In this document: in pieces, positions 36,166-49,200 of the stretch
How the letters are laid out: every line of letters starts with the position of its first letter
Numbering within the stretch: position 1 is the stretch's first letter
Source: Stercorarius parasiticus
Lineage: Eukaryota > Chordata > Aves > Charadriiformes > Stercorariidae
Assembly (NCBI GenBank): GCA_013396915.1
Contig: VWZL01004643.1
Coordinates: 239,322 to 303,321 of the forward strand
Length of the DNA: 64,000 bases
Direction of reading: 5' to 3'
Program-made: the position numbers and the translations under genes
The notes under the pieces: generated by a model
Databases searched by the model: none
Seen by the model: only the letters and a program-made list of their open reading frames with translations
Told to the model about the DNA's origin: nothing

Positions 36166-38849
36166 CATTAATGCATGAGCAGTATTATTTGTCTTTTTCA
36201 AACTATTACTTTACATGCCATGATTAAGCATAATTAGCTTGGTGCTAGCACACATTAAGAAAACCAAGACTCAAGGTTGCAGATTAGAAACCTTTTGCTG
36301 GTTTTTAGTCTGCTTAAAAAACTTCACCATACCCTGCAGAGCAGATCAAACTCATCGATCTGTTGAAATAAAACCTTTCTTGCAACTTCAGTCTGCCACG
36401 TCCTTATCAACAACATATTTGGGAGGCCACACATCCGTCACGGTAGTTATCTCCCTGGACAGCAAGGTCTCTGAGGATTTCCTGGCATGGGAATTCCTGC
36501 CATGACTCTCCCCACCAGCACACACACCTTGGCATCGGGCTGTGTTTCCTGAATCTTACAAAAGTTCTCTTCCTACCAGGTCGCTCCCTGGGGTGATGAT
36601 TTCTAACCTCCGACTTTAGGAGGAGCTTTGACCAGAGCCGAGCTGTTCAGTAATGACTTAGAGCCACGACTTTTAGCAGAGACCTGTTCCATTCAGGGCT
36701 TCCTTCTGCGTTGTAACTTGAGCGCCTGGGCAGCACTGCAGCCCCGTCCAACTGCTTCTTCAAAGTGCCTCTGAAAGGTGTCCCTGCTCATATTCTCCTT
36801 TGCTCGCCAAACATAACAATAGTAATAACGAAATACAAACATTCAAATGAGAGTCTGACTCTGTGGCTTTTTTTAGTAAGTCTTTCACTGTCTTGGCATT
36901 TTACACCAACCCGTTGCACTGGTGATAATAGCGGCAAGTCAGAAAGGAAACTCCGGATCCTGATTTTACTACAGATGGCTAAGACTACCAGCAAGGACTA
37001 TTGCTTCAGGTGCCATATTTAGCCCAATGTTTTTAGCTGCCATATCTTCTAGTGAGCTGTATCATGGCAAGAAATCTAATAATCCAGATCACCCACTATT
37101 TTCTTAATGAAAATATAACTGCGTTGTTCTGGTGAAAAGTGTCTCGGACCACTGATTCTTGTCCTCCTGTTTGACTGGTCTTGCCATGTGTGACAATCCT
37201 GAGCTACTACTTCCATCTGATGGTTTGTTTCAGCTAGCGTAAAACGTTTCTCTCTATTATCCTAGTGCTTTTAAACAAAACCGCATCACCAAACCAAAAG
37301 ATCCTATCGAGATTAAAGATGCGTTAGGAGTGTACCGGCTTGATCCGATACCAGTGCCTACCTGTGAGATCTCATCTTCTACAGCAGATCGGGCATTTGC
37401 AATCTGTGTTTTTTCCAAGAATATATACAAACTGGTTTGCGTTGTTTCATAAATATTTGGGCTGTGAGGCTTCGCCAGTTTGTTTTGACAATTTTTTTTT
37501 TAGAGCAGGAGATCCCCGAATGTGGTAGGTCTGTTTCTGGTAATGTGGGTGCTGGGTGGGCCGGTTCTGCTGGGGGTGAGCTGGGGCAGGGTGTTGCTCT
37601 GGGGTCCTACCTGGGGCAGGAGGAGATAGCAATCCATCTCTTCAATCGCTCTTGAGCACAGGGCGTGGTGGTTGGTAACACAATATGCAAAGCTGTTGTT
37701 GGCATCACCAGAGCAATAAATGAGGGTGTGTACAGTGTGTGTCCGCAACTACCAGACATTTTTATCTGCTTTGCAAATTGCGTGTTCATTGCTGAAACGG
37801 AGCTGTGTTCTCAGGGAGTGCCTTGTCAGCATCTTTTTGGCAGCAGTGACGGTCATGTTCCTGGATCCCAATCATGTTCATGGTTTGTGGTCGATCGCAG
37901 ATAATACCTGTCTTCCTCAAGGAGGCACTTCTGCTTCTAAATACACAACTACCAACCATGGCCGAAATCTCCACCCCTTTTCAGCGTACTAATTCCACGA
38001 ACATCAAGATATGCCTGGCACAGATCTCAATCTTGACCATGCTGGTGATGGAGACTGTGCCAGTATCCCCTCTAGATGTATATCACAGTGTCTAAGGACT
38101 GAAGCTTTGCTGCTTCAGTTCCCGTGACTACTGTGTTAAGATCAGCATCCTTTGTTCCCTGGGACGGCTTTTTGTACAGTAGCACTCTCAGGCTGCTAAT
38201 TTGAGCAGCTGAAGTAGGGCAGCTTTGTTTGCACATCGTCATTCCAGGAAATCCTTGAATCTCCTCGTCTGTTGTGGCAGCCGGGTACATCTTGCCAAAG
38301 TCTTCTCTGCCTGATACCTTTCATTTTCAGTACGTGGAATTCAGCTTTAGCTTAGCAGCTCCAGCTCCTTCCAAAGCGAGTTGGACCTTTCTGTCATGCT
38401 TTTTCTGCAAATTTTCCCCAGATGTAAGCATCAGCTCTGTAGACTTTGGAACCCTCCTGGATATACCAACAAAAATATGTTGTATTTTCCAGTGAAACAC
38501 CTCTGGTGCTGAACTCAGGCCCAGTGACAGGCTGGAGAAAGTGTCTCTTAAAGAGGGTGTTGAATGCCCACAAACATGTGCTTTATTTTTCTAAGGGCAT
38601 CTGCCAGAACACTGCTGATGCATCAAGTACAGAAATATGTTTGGCATTAGATGGCTCTCCAAAAATGTCTCTCTTTGTAGGTAATGGAAAAATGTTTTTT
38701 TTTTTAATGTATTCTTATACTTACTTTGTCTATACAGAATTTTTTCTTGCAGTAACCTGTGAGTGTAACAAATCTGTTGATTCTTTTCCTTGCTCTGGGG
38801 TTCATAATAATTGCATCTTTTCCAGCTCTAGGTGCCATTAGTAAGACCA
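36166..38849. other. Intergenic DNA with a stop-poor patch, no gene assigned
   Basis: No gene is recognised. Between about 37340 and 38500 several frames on both strands stay open for 60-90 codons and overlap one another. None resembles a family I know, and consecutive pieces on one strand lie in different frames. A G-rich stretch lies at 37547-37619. The patch could be an unrecognised transposon remnant, a decayed pseudogene, or simply DNA poor in stop codons. Confidence 0.4.
37547..37619 (+). repeat. G-rich stretch with clustered GGG tracts
   Basis: GGG or longer tracts occur at 37547, 37554, 37558, 37572, 37583, 37589, 37601 and 37613, with mostly short spacers. A G-quadruplex could form, although two of the spacers are 9-11 bases. 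The phrase CTGGGGCAGG occurs twice, at 37581 and 37611. Confidence 0.6.
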
Positions 38850-39050
38850 AGCTTTCCTGCACCAAACCCGGAGTTTTACGTTGTTACTGTCCTGTTTACT
38901 TTGCTCCTGTTGCTGGCTCCGTACCGCTTTGCGCACCTCTGCTTTAAAACCTGCTTCCATTGAAGTACCGCCTCTCGTTTCTATGAAGCCTTCCCTGAAC
39001 TAATGCTATTGTCCTCTATTTTCGTCAGTTTTGCATTTGACTCATTTCTG
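38850..39050 (+). mobile_element. Probable L2/CR1-group LINE fragment
   Basis: The stretch ends with AAAACCTGCTTCC, then ATGAAGCCTTCCCTGAACTAA at about 38992-39005 and beyond. Phrases of this kind ('aaaacccacttct...gaagccttccctgac') are characteristic of the L2 3' untranslated region. The copy is short and diverged, in the same orientation as the relic at 35.55-36.17 kb. Its limits are uncertain, and a chance resemblance is possible. Confidence 0.4.
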
Positions 39051-42000
39051 GTGGATTTCAGCTCTGATGGGGCTCTTTGCTACTCAGTTTTCCTCAGGAT
39101 AGCCTTTTACTCTTGGTAAAGTAGTTTCGCAGAGCCAAGAAACTAACAAAAAAAAAAAAATCCCAGAACCAAAGATGGATCAAAGCTACCAAGGCCATGA
39201 GGCACTGTCTTGCCTTTGCAGCACTTGTGGTTAGTTCTTTTCCAGCTCTTCAGAGTTGTTTAGCATAAGGCCTCCTTCTAGCACACCAACTTGTTCCAAA
39301 TAGTCCATGCATGACCTTCTTAAAGCACGGCTTACGCAGGGAGCAGCTGTAGACAGCTGCTGGTCTTTGTTTGGGATCGCAGACACCCCAGGAATCCCAT
39401 GTATTTTTGTAGGGAAAGCCCAGAGCTCCTTTAGCTGCATTTTATGAAGTTTAGTTTTATGGATAATGAGTCTCTTTGCAGTCAGGCTGTAGCTGAGTGG
39501 TTCCTTGCGAGTTCAGGAAGTATCTCCGTGCTTGGCTCATTTTTGGTGTGCAATAGCAGCTGTCTTTTCTTTCTGTTCTTGATGGGTTTTGGGATCCAGG
39601 GAGGAATTAATCCTTTAGGTGAGTCAGCCATGGTCCCACATGGATTAAAGGGACTTGGAAGTAGCAGGCTGTCACTGTATTGATTGTAGAAGGGACACGA
39701 GTCTTGGGATAAAAGGCAATCATAGATGTCAGTGCCCAAGAAAGCTCGCATGGGAGAGGTGTTGACTCAGACTAGTGTCATCACTGTCACTGGGCAGCAG
39801 GTCAACCTGTCCTGGCTTTCATCCCTGCCTGAATTATTAATTCTGTTGGGCTCTACATCAAGCAGAGTCTGCCACTGTGACAGATCAGCTCTCAGTTTAT
39901 ACAGCTACATGATTCCTGGGAGGGGGAACAGGCAATCTTCAGCAACAGGCACTCCGTTGTAGTGTATGGAATAAAGAATCCTGTAGTGTGTAAACATGAC
40001 TAGCTTTTCCCTTTCTTCCATTATTTTAGTTCTTAACATTTGCTGTAAATAAGGTCAGTTTCTAAGTAATAATAATAATAATAATAAAACCTGATGGTAG
40101 TTTTACATTGTGGGGTGATGTCTGTCCAGTTAGTCTGAGCTCTTGTCCTCGTGTGTCTGGAAAATTTCTATTTATATACCATGTACAGAGGCTTTTTCCA
40201 GTTTCAAGGTGGGGATTTGCCGAAGGCCTAATCTGGGTCGTAATGAAAAGTGCTGGGATGGACTGACTCATTCTCCTGCTATAAACAGCTAATGTACATA
40301 AACTTTCTATTTCTTTTGCACTTGTTGCTACCTCTTTTTATCCCGTGTCTTAAATTCATTTGTTTTTATGGCAGGGAGATGAAGCCAAGGCAGCTATACT
40401 CGTTCAACTCCTCCCAGGATTTTAAGCCTAGTCCTTTAGCTACTTGAAGCAGTGTCTCGCCATGTGCACTCTTCAGCAGGACAAGGGACTACATACTGGT
40501 CTCCTAATTCACTGTCCAGCAGCTTCATTATATGGTTATTGTGTCTCTTCTCATCATTAATAGGTCACCTAAGCCCTTCTAGGTTTGATCTAGTCCATTC
40601 TGTTATTAGTATGGAGTTGCTTCCTGCAATCCACTTTCAATTTTTTTTTTTGTTTGGTTTAGTTTTACACGTTCCCAGAAATGAGTCTTGCACATAAAGC
40701 AGTGAAAGCTTGCACTCAATTAACAAGCTAGCTGAATTCAGGTGCATTCCCTTTTCATCTTCATTTCATGATCCTGTTTTATTCATTAATAAAATAGAAA
40801 GTATTTCAGATATATATTGTAATTCGTCAACACCACAGTTTGGATTTCAACTACTGCTGAAGATCCTTTTCCATCGTGAGGGCCAACATGCCTTTGGCAG
40901 GACATCAAACACCCACAGCTGTCCTGTGGAGACATGTCCTTCCCAGAGCTCACAACGCCAAAGTCTGTGTTCGTCGCCTTCACGCAGCACAGGATTCCCC
41001 CCTGCTCTGCCCTGTCGCATGCAGCAGTGCGAGGACCGCTGAAAGCGTTGTCCGTCCTACATGCACTGTGGTTCCCAGGGCTTCTGTCTTCTTTCTCCTC
41101 TCCAGCGTGTGTGATGCACTTCGCCTTGTGGAGGAGTGACGTTTACAGACACGTGAATATGGGCATCCTCGTGTGTAAGTCTTCTGTCATCCTAGAAGAG
41201 ACAGTGATGGAGGGACCACATTTGGGATCTCCTTTCTGCCACTGGGGTAGCTCTTACCTTGGCTGATAGGTCGGAGGACTGAATCACAGATGTGGGTAGC
41301 TAAGATCCTGAACTGCTGTGCAGACCAACACCCTGCATCTTGGAGAGGTAATATATCCCTTTCCCGTCCTGTGCCGACTGGGCACAGACCAGAGTCCAGT
41401 GTCTCACTAGCCCATCACAGTAGTACTAGTCAGTGCAGGGTTTTTCAAACAAGCTTTTTTTTTTTTCTCCTGGAAAAGCTGAAATTCAGACAAGCCAAAG
41501 GGGACTGTGCCAAGGTTATCTCATTTGCAGACCTTAAAGAATCAGTGGGCAGTGTGGGAGTTCGGAGATAAACAGCAGGACACAATGGTGAGGACCCCCG
41601 GTGCGTAGGCAACTGCCACTTCATCACAGAGAGCTTGGAAGGAGCTGGATCTGCCAGTGATGGCTTTTTCTTTTCCTAGAAGGAGCCTAACTGCTGCTGC
41701 AGGATTCATGCCATGCTGAGACCAAAGCAGAAAGCCCGGGGCAGGGGGAGCTGGTTTCTTTTAGTTTTTGGAACTTTGTTTGGGAGCCCTGGAGAGAGGG
41801 GAAGTGCTTCTGGGTAAAAGTAACCTTCCCCAGAGAAGCAGGGTGGCCTGGCAGCCTGGGCTGACCATCTGCTTTCGTTTTAGGGACCAGGTTAGAGCTG
41901 TGCTTCACCCATTCCACTGCAGCCGACTGGAGACAAACCTGTACTGGTCTAGCACGTGCTCACTCTGTGCGACAGCGAAAGGGGCTCAAGCTGTGGGACG

Positions 42001-45000
42001 TGGCACCGATTGCCAGTCACATGCTGTGACGCAAGTTTTTAACTATTAAGTAACTGTTTGGCGCTAGTGAATTGCTAGAGATAAAACCAACTTCCTAATC
42101 ACTGATCTCCAGCTGGCTAAGCCTATGGTACTGCCTTTCTTCCTCCAAGCCGGAGTCCTCCCGCTTTCCTCCCCTGGTGTTGCTTCGTGGTATATTTACC
42201 TTTGGAAACTACTAAAGCAATTGCGAGCCAGGGGATTTGCTGCTGCGGCTGTAGCTGGGCTTGAACTGATGGGTAGTTCCTGCGTGAACGCTGGCTTACA
42301 CCCATAACCTGACTTCCCTGAGATCACGGAGATTATGGAGGTCATCAGATCTGTCCAACAGCAACAGAGAGCAGCTTTCTGCGTTGCCTGTGTTACAGTT
42401 TCAGATCTGTCGCTTTATAGATTTCGTTGCTGAACTCAACGCTTGCTCACAAGCACACGGGTGCGCGTGGTGTGGGCAGGCACCTGAAAAGGAGAAGCCG
42501 TCTGGCGGGGCTTGTGGCGGGGCAGTCACCTGTAGAGTGTTAGCACAGAACAGCCGAAGAAAATAGACGCTTCTTTCTGTATTGCCCGGTGTTTGGGATG
42601 TACATGGGAGAGCTGCTGAGTCTCTTACAACTGCACCGTAGGCATGCCTGGCAGAAATTTGACATTGTTACATGTGAGTGAATTACTAGGCAAGGTAAAG
42701 AGCAGGTCTTAAGTGCTTCTAGCCACACGAGAAGCTGCAGGTTCACTCCACAGCAGGCCCTTTGTACAAAGGTATAGAGTCATACTGGCTACCAAACATC
42801 TTGTAGCGTGGCTCCTTCCAGGTCAAAATTTAATTTGCACCCATGGCGTTTGCCAAATGGTTCTGAAGTACACCCTGTCTTATAACGTGTCTGGTAAAGA
42901 TCACAGGCTATAAAAGCTTTAACTCTAAATTTCCCTCTTTCCTGTCCTGCTCTCATACTAACTGCAGTGTGTTGTCCTGTTGGTCAGTTGATTGCTGTCC
43001 TCTGCCGCCGTGGTGGCTGTATTTCGTAGCTGCAGCATTGTGCGGAAAATGGTTGTGATCCACCTGGGGATAAAACACACCAGAAACTATAAAGGGCTCC
43101 AGCAATGATGGCTGAACCTCACCTTCACAGAGAGACCTGGGCAGGTTATTCTTACTTCAGAAACTTCTTTCTCTCCCGTGAGCTATTCTATTTGGTTTCC
43201 TCTCTGAAACTCCATGAAACAGCTGTTTGCTCTTCGCCCTCGCAGTATGGGTGCTTTGATAACTGGCTTCTACACAGAAGCCAGATATAAAACCCACTCT
43301 TTTTCTCAATTACCTGTTTTTCTATTTATTCACTGATGTGCACCTTCCCGTGTTGCTCTGCATCTGATCCCCATATGGGAGAGGCGTCTGCTCTCTTGCA
43401 CTCAGACTATGACTCAGGGTTCCCATGCCTTGTTTACGCTGTGGTCCTTCCTCAGTGGTGATCTTACCGAGGCTGGATTGCGACCTCGCTTAAGGAACTG
43501 TCTGGTTTTTCTGTCTGCCAAGTACTGCAGAGCAACCCTTGCTGCAGAAGACATATGTATCGTGGTAGCGTCTGACCTTTGCAGTTTGCTGTTGAGAAGA
43601 GGGAGACAAAAAGGCAAGAAATCAAGCAAAGCAAACAAAGCAAGGAACAGCTCTTGAAGTGCCAGAAGCAAAAGTCATTCAAGATAGCAATTTTTTTTTT
43701 CTTCTATTTTTAATCCACTAAATTTCATTTTTCTCTGGAACTCATGGAAAAAACAAGCTTCTGGATAAGGAAAAGAGACTGAACTTGTGCTTAGACATAA
43801 ATAATCTTGTTAATCAGCAATGCAAGGAAAAGAGACAGAAAACTACGTGACAATTGAGCTGAAGTTTGGTCAAATCCCTCTTTGTTTGAGACGTTTTGCC
43901 TGATTTTGCAGAGAGACGTCTCCAAAGCAGAATCCAGTATAAGTTCAGTGTTATTAAAGTAATACATCATTTAAACCTCAGTAGAATTTGTTTGGATTGT
44001 TAATTTCCTCAAGGCCTCAGGGCCCTGTATATGTGAAGTAGATAAAATTCGTGGGTTAGCACACAAGGTATCCAATTGCACGGTCTCTCGGGGGTAGGAA
44101 ATCATTTTACAAGCATGCCTAATAGTCCTAGTGCGTAGAAATTATTATTGGTGATTACACAGTAAAAAAAAGAAATGATCAAAGCAGATACCACACAGTG
44201 ATGTGGGTGCTGAAAGAAAAGGAGAAGGGATCGGAGAGTCAGGAGGTACAGGCTTCGCACCAGTTCTGCCATTTTATTCCCCCAGTTTGTCCCTGGATAT
44301 AGTCACATCAGTGGCTTAATAACGTTTCTTTCAGCAAAGGTTGTTATGAGTAACCGCTTGCGATTACCAGCATGGAGGAGTCATCCGGTGGTTCTCCAGC
44401 TCTCTGGGACCCTTGGTGAGATGGAAACCAGTTCATTTTTAACTGGCACTGGTGTACTGAGCCCTCGGGTCTTGACCTTGACTTCTTGAACAAAAGGGGC
44501 TATGGAAGTGGTCGCCAGTGTCCTTTCTGTCTGTAGCCTCTGAACACTGGATGTGGTGACACTGCTTCTCATCTGCCCCTGAGGTCACGGCAAGGGGGCT
44601 TCACCGAGCCAAACTCCGTGCAAGAAGTTGTGTGTGTGTGTTAATATGCATAAATATATGGCAAAAGCAAGAAGAGACCTGGGTTAACTTGCTGACCTCC
44701 ACAGCATTCTGCGGACCCTGTTCTTCTTCATCTTTATAAACATAGAAAAGAAAGGAAGATACTTCTTTGGCTACTCAATAATGCTTATTTTTGTCCTAGT
44801 GATCTCCTGCAGTGCCAGCCCTGGCTTTTCCTGGCTGCTCTCAGTGCCCCCCAGTAGAGGTTTCTGTTTTCCCAAAGCGCACCTTAATTGCACTGTATGT
44901 TTTGCTTTGCACAGCTGGTGTTGTGAAGGCTGCCTTTGGCAGCAGATCCTCCCCCACGTCAGCCGCCAGCTCCCCAGGTTCCCGTGCTGTGACAGCTGAG

Positions 45001-46194
45001 GGGTTTGCCCTCTGGCTGGGGGGCCTCCGCTGCTGCCTTCGAGACCCCGCTCCCCTCCGAGGTGGGCTGCAGGCTGGGCTGCTTGCCTTTTCCCCTCTCT
45101 CTTACCTTAACAGAGGCATAATCATCCTGGTAAATAAACACCTTACTCCTTTCCAGCTGCTTCAGTGGCCTCGGGCCAGAACGCAAGGCTGTGGGAGTCA
45201 CTCCGTTTTAGCGTTTGGTGCTGTCACTGTGCTCTGTCTTGGGACTCCATGAGGTTTGCTCCCCCCATGCCCCTGTCTTAAAAGGTTTGCAAGTGAGAAA
45301 GGCAAGTGGTGCGTGAGGGGAGGAGGAGAGTGGGGTGGTGAGCTTGGGGGAATTCATCATTTCCTCCCTAGGAAGTTTTGCTAACCGTTATTTCCAGACG
45401 ACACAGGGACCTTACACTTAGCTCTTTGCTGGACACAAAGCAAATCCTTCCCTTTATTCCCTACAGAAAAGGAGGAAAGCCGCACAGCATCCTTTTCCAG
45501 ACAGCAGCAAAGTGCCTGCAGTCATTTTTGCTCAACTGAGATGGTGACCAGATTTTATAAATAAAGTAGAAGGTGTGAGACTGGGAATAACCCCCGCGTC
45601 AAAGCGTTTGTGGAAGAACATGTTTCCTGTTACAGCCTGGGGGCTGGGTATGGTCCCGGAGTCTTGGCTCGAGAGGGGGAATCAAGGAAAATCACACATC
45701 TAAAGCAAAATACTACCCCTGAAGAATGGTTGGGGACTGTTGGGATAGTTCCTGTGTTCTGGATCTGTCCTCGTCAACTCGGGGACGTTTAGCCCTAGTC
45801 CTGACACCACCCACGTGCTTCCTCTGACATGGAAACACAAGTTGAAACTGAGACAGTGAGCAATGGATCCCGTCTCTGTTATTCTCACTGTGCTCCCGTT
45901 ATGCTTCTCACAGAGTTAAAATTACCCGCTGGTTTAAGGGGTTTTTTTGCGACAAACTTAGACACAGGGAGAAGCAGCTGACTTTTGCCCCTTTTTATAT
46001 AGGCTTCCTTTGCCGGCTTAGCTGGAAACATCTATGAAGTCTTGGTGCAAACAGAGCTGATAAGTCTTGCAATAAATGCCTGTCTGGATGTTTTCTGTGG
46101 GCTGTCTTAAAAAACACCCCCAAAATTGTTTCAGTTTGAACATAAAAGCCGACAGAAGCTGACTTAAACCTGGTTTTGTTAGCCACCCTGGCCG
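39051..46194. other. Intergenic DNA, no gene recognised
   Basis: I see no supported gene. Open frames of up to 146 residues (44812-45252) lack conserved motifs and overlap others. Low-complexity items are an A13 run at 39148-39160, a (TAA)7 microsatellite at 40067-40087, a CAAAG-rich patch at 43622-43647 and a short GT run near 44627. A weak MIR-like phrase (GACCTGGGCAGGTTATTC) near 43.13-43.16 kb is too short to call. Confidence 0.6.
40067..40087. repeat. (TAA)7 microsatellite
   Basis: Seven perfect TAA units occur in intergenic DNA. The tract is short enough to be stable and may vary between individuals. Confidence 0.95.
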
Positions 46195-46255
46195 TTCTGG
46201 GTGATTCAGCACCTTTTCCTCATCTGTTAACTGGCTTTTACTAATCTCGTCTTTT
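46195..46255 (+). mobile_element. Possible MIR SINE core fragment
   Basis: The phrase CTTTTCCTCATCTGTTAACTGG at about 46213-46234 matches, with a few differences, the segment 'agtttcctcatctgtaaaatgg' of the MIR SINE. The bases before it (TTCTGGGTGATTCAGCACC) fit the degenerate 'ttgggcaagtca...' portion. No tRNA-related head remains. The evidence is one short diverged match, so chance is possible. Confidence 0.4.
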
Positions 46256-49200
46256 CCAGGCAAGTAAAAGCCACGTTCAAATTGTTTCCCTTCCCTGCCC
46301 GTCCTCTGCCTTTCTGTGACTGCCCCAGCCGGATGGTTGGATGTGACGAATTTGTTTGTAAGTGGTACCTCAGGCTGAAGGTTTCCTATTGCTGGCATAT
46401 TCTTCTGCAGCCGTTTTCCTAATCCAGAGTGCTCCTACATTTATGCCCCAAAGTACCTAGGATAGAAAGTGGCTTTTCACTCAGGCGAGACATCAGTGGT
46501 AGGTTAAAACGAGGACTGTATGGAAAAATTTGTTGGTGTTTTTTTTTCTTTTTTTTTTTTTTAACAAATATCGTTTCTGCTTTAGAGTGTAGATTTATTT
46601 CCACCAGGGTTTATGGTTTTAGACAAACGGAGCATTAGCCCAAAATCACCACCTATAGCATCTTAGCCTGCAAAATGTTCCGAGAGATGGAAACTCAGGG
46701 GCAGAACCCTGAATCACACGGAGTGACTTTTCTTAAGAATGTGGTCCGAGGTTCCAGAGAAATGCTGAATACCTGCGCAGCCGCATACACAGCGTCCTCC
46801 CCATCCCTCCCCTGCGTGACCCAGAGGCTGCTTGGACACATCCACGAGAGCATGAAGTTTGCATCCTCTCTCACGTGCTCTGTGTCCTGGGGAGACCCGA
46901 TGCTCACGCAGGTTTTCTGTACGTCGCTGCAGACCCGCCTGCCAGCAGTGGACTTTTCGGCTGTTTACGGGTTACTGCCGTGGGGTCTGTGAAAGTAACA
47001 GAAAAGCGACCCCCCGTGTGCTCTGCAGCAATCCAGGGATGCGACGTTTCTAAAAGGAACGGCATCTTCCCTGGAAAAGCTGCTTCTTTTGACAGGGGCA
47101 AAAAGATGAAAAACAATCGCGTGTAGATGATAGAAAGTTTGCACGTGTGATTTATTAAAGGGGTTTTGTGCGCTCACCAAACTCGGGGCACCTGCGTGTC
47201 CCATCTCATGAGACTGGACACGTCTCGAAAACAACGGCACGGGAAAAATCCTGTAGAATTTAATGAAAATCAACTGTTTCCAGTTGTTTCTCAAGCCCCT
47301 TTATTTATTTTACTTTCATGTCTGAGGTGGAGCTATGTCCCAGGAAAAGCATGTTAACACATAAACTAATTCTGATCCTTCTCACCAGGCAGTTTTGTTC
47401 TTCCACTGGAAAAAAGGTTTCCTTCATGAATGAGAGATCTGCAGAGTGACCTGTGCTCTCAGCCCACGGTAGTTCAAGGTTAGTTGATTTTATGTCACAT
47501 CTTTTTAAAAAAATCACTGGAACTGCAACAGCATATGAAATTACCTGTTGGAGAATAAATATCCCAGGGATATGCAGGGGCGTTTCAATAAAACGAGGTA
47601 AGCAGATGAAAATCTCTTTCTCTCGTATTTACTATGTCTCTGCCATTCTGGATGGAAGATGAGCTTTTGTTTGTTTGCATCTTGCAAAATTAGAAATGAT
47701 TGCTTTACAAATGGTTGTTGTAATTTGCGTGAGCTGTCCGTATCATAAAGGAAAGGGTGAAACAGAAACACCAGGGGAAGTGTGCAAGGAGCTGGGTGTT
47801 CATTATCCTCCTGCTAAAGCTTGGCGTTTAGGCTTCTTGTGTTTAATGATGCTGCATCTAGTAATGAGAGGTTTCTGCTCTAACAGGAATGAGTTAATTT
47901 GCTGAGTCTCTCCACAGTGCTCAGTTTTCCTTATGCTCAAGGGCTATATTCAGATAACAAGAGCTTGGATTTTCTCTTCTATTTTATAGAAACTATTTTA
48001 TAAAATGCAATGCAAAAAAAAATGTTGTAATTCATGCAAATGCAAATTAGGAGGGGGGGAAATCCAAACCCTTTTGCTGTGGCTTTGGGAACTCCCACTG
48101 TTTCCCTCCCCAGTGTGTGCCGACAAGAAAGTGAAAACAAGCAGAAATGGAAAATGCGAGTCGGTTGTCAGTGGCAGAGAAGCCACGTGAAGGCATGTTC
48201 CCCACCTTGTGTGGAAACCCCTTCCCATCGTGCGCCCCGTCCATCCCTCCAGTCTTTTGCAACATCTCACACTCCAGGATAGGAAAAGCATAAGAGGTCA
48301 GGAAATGGTGAGAACAGAATTAGATTTTTAATTTGCTTTCACCATTTTTTAATAATCCCTTATGCTGTTAATAATGCAAGAGTTATATTCCTCTGAAGAA
48401 TAGAACTAATAAACTTCCCTTTTTTTAAATGAATGCTTGTTCGGAGGGTTAAACCTTCTCCCAGGTGCTGTTACAAAAAATAGCAGCAATTTAAACTCCA
48501 ATAATTTTAGTCTGCAGGATAAAAAAAAACTTACCTGAAGCTTGTATAAGTCTGTTTTTCAGTGTGTACAACCTCCCTCTCCCCCCTAAAATATCTTTAG
48601 CCCTTTTGAAGGAAACCTTGGGGCAGGTTTTACAACTCACCACATGCAAAAATGCTTATGCAATTGCTGTGTTAAAAATGAACTAAAGTTTCATGCAAAA
48701 ATGACGTCTTTGTGACACGTGTAATGAGTGTATGAGTGGTCTCGTGATGTGGTGGATGCCAAAGTTGGGCTTCAGGCCTTGGACTCCATGGTTCGCGATG
48801 GTAGCAAGAGGGAGCAGCAGCCCCCATTGCAGATGCCCGTGCTCCCTTACCAAGTTATGGGGAACTCTCCTGCGGCTTTGGTGGCAAAGTTGGTCTGATG
48901 CTGTTCACCAGAGGACGGTGATGCTCACCAGCTGGCTCCCGTAATGGAAGTCAGAAGAGAAGAGGGGTCTTGGCTTATTATGTCACCCTTCACGGTTTCC
49001 GTATGGAACTTTTAAATACGAGGCGCATTGTAGCATCCCTGAGTCTGTCAGCTGGACTTATTACGGCTTTGGAGAGTCAAATCTCTGGTTCATTTGGTTT
49101 GGGGTTTCTTGTTGTGTTGCTTGCAACTGCAGGCTCTGTCCTAGGACATAGGCATGAAGATGTGGGATTTACTCCTGGTGATGTCCTTGTGGTAGTGTTT

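Noticed and set aside
43120..43170. MIR-like phrase GACCTGGGCAGGTTATTC
   Set aside because: It is too short and has no second diagnostic block in the right place, so chance is as likely.
44812..45252. 146-residue open frame on the + strand
   Set aside because: It has no motif, lies in a GC-rich patch and shares the region with other open frames.
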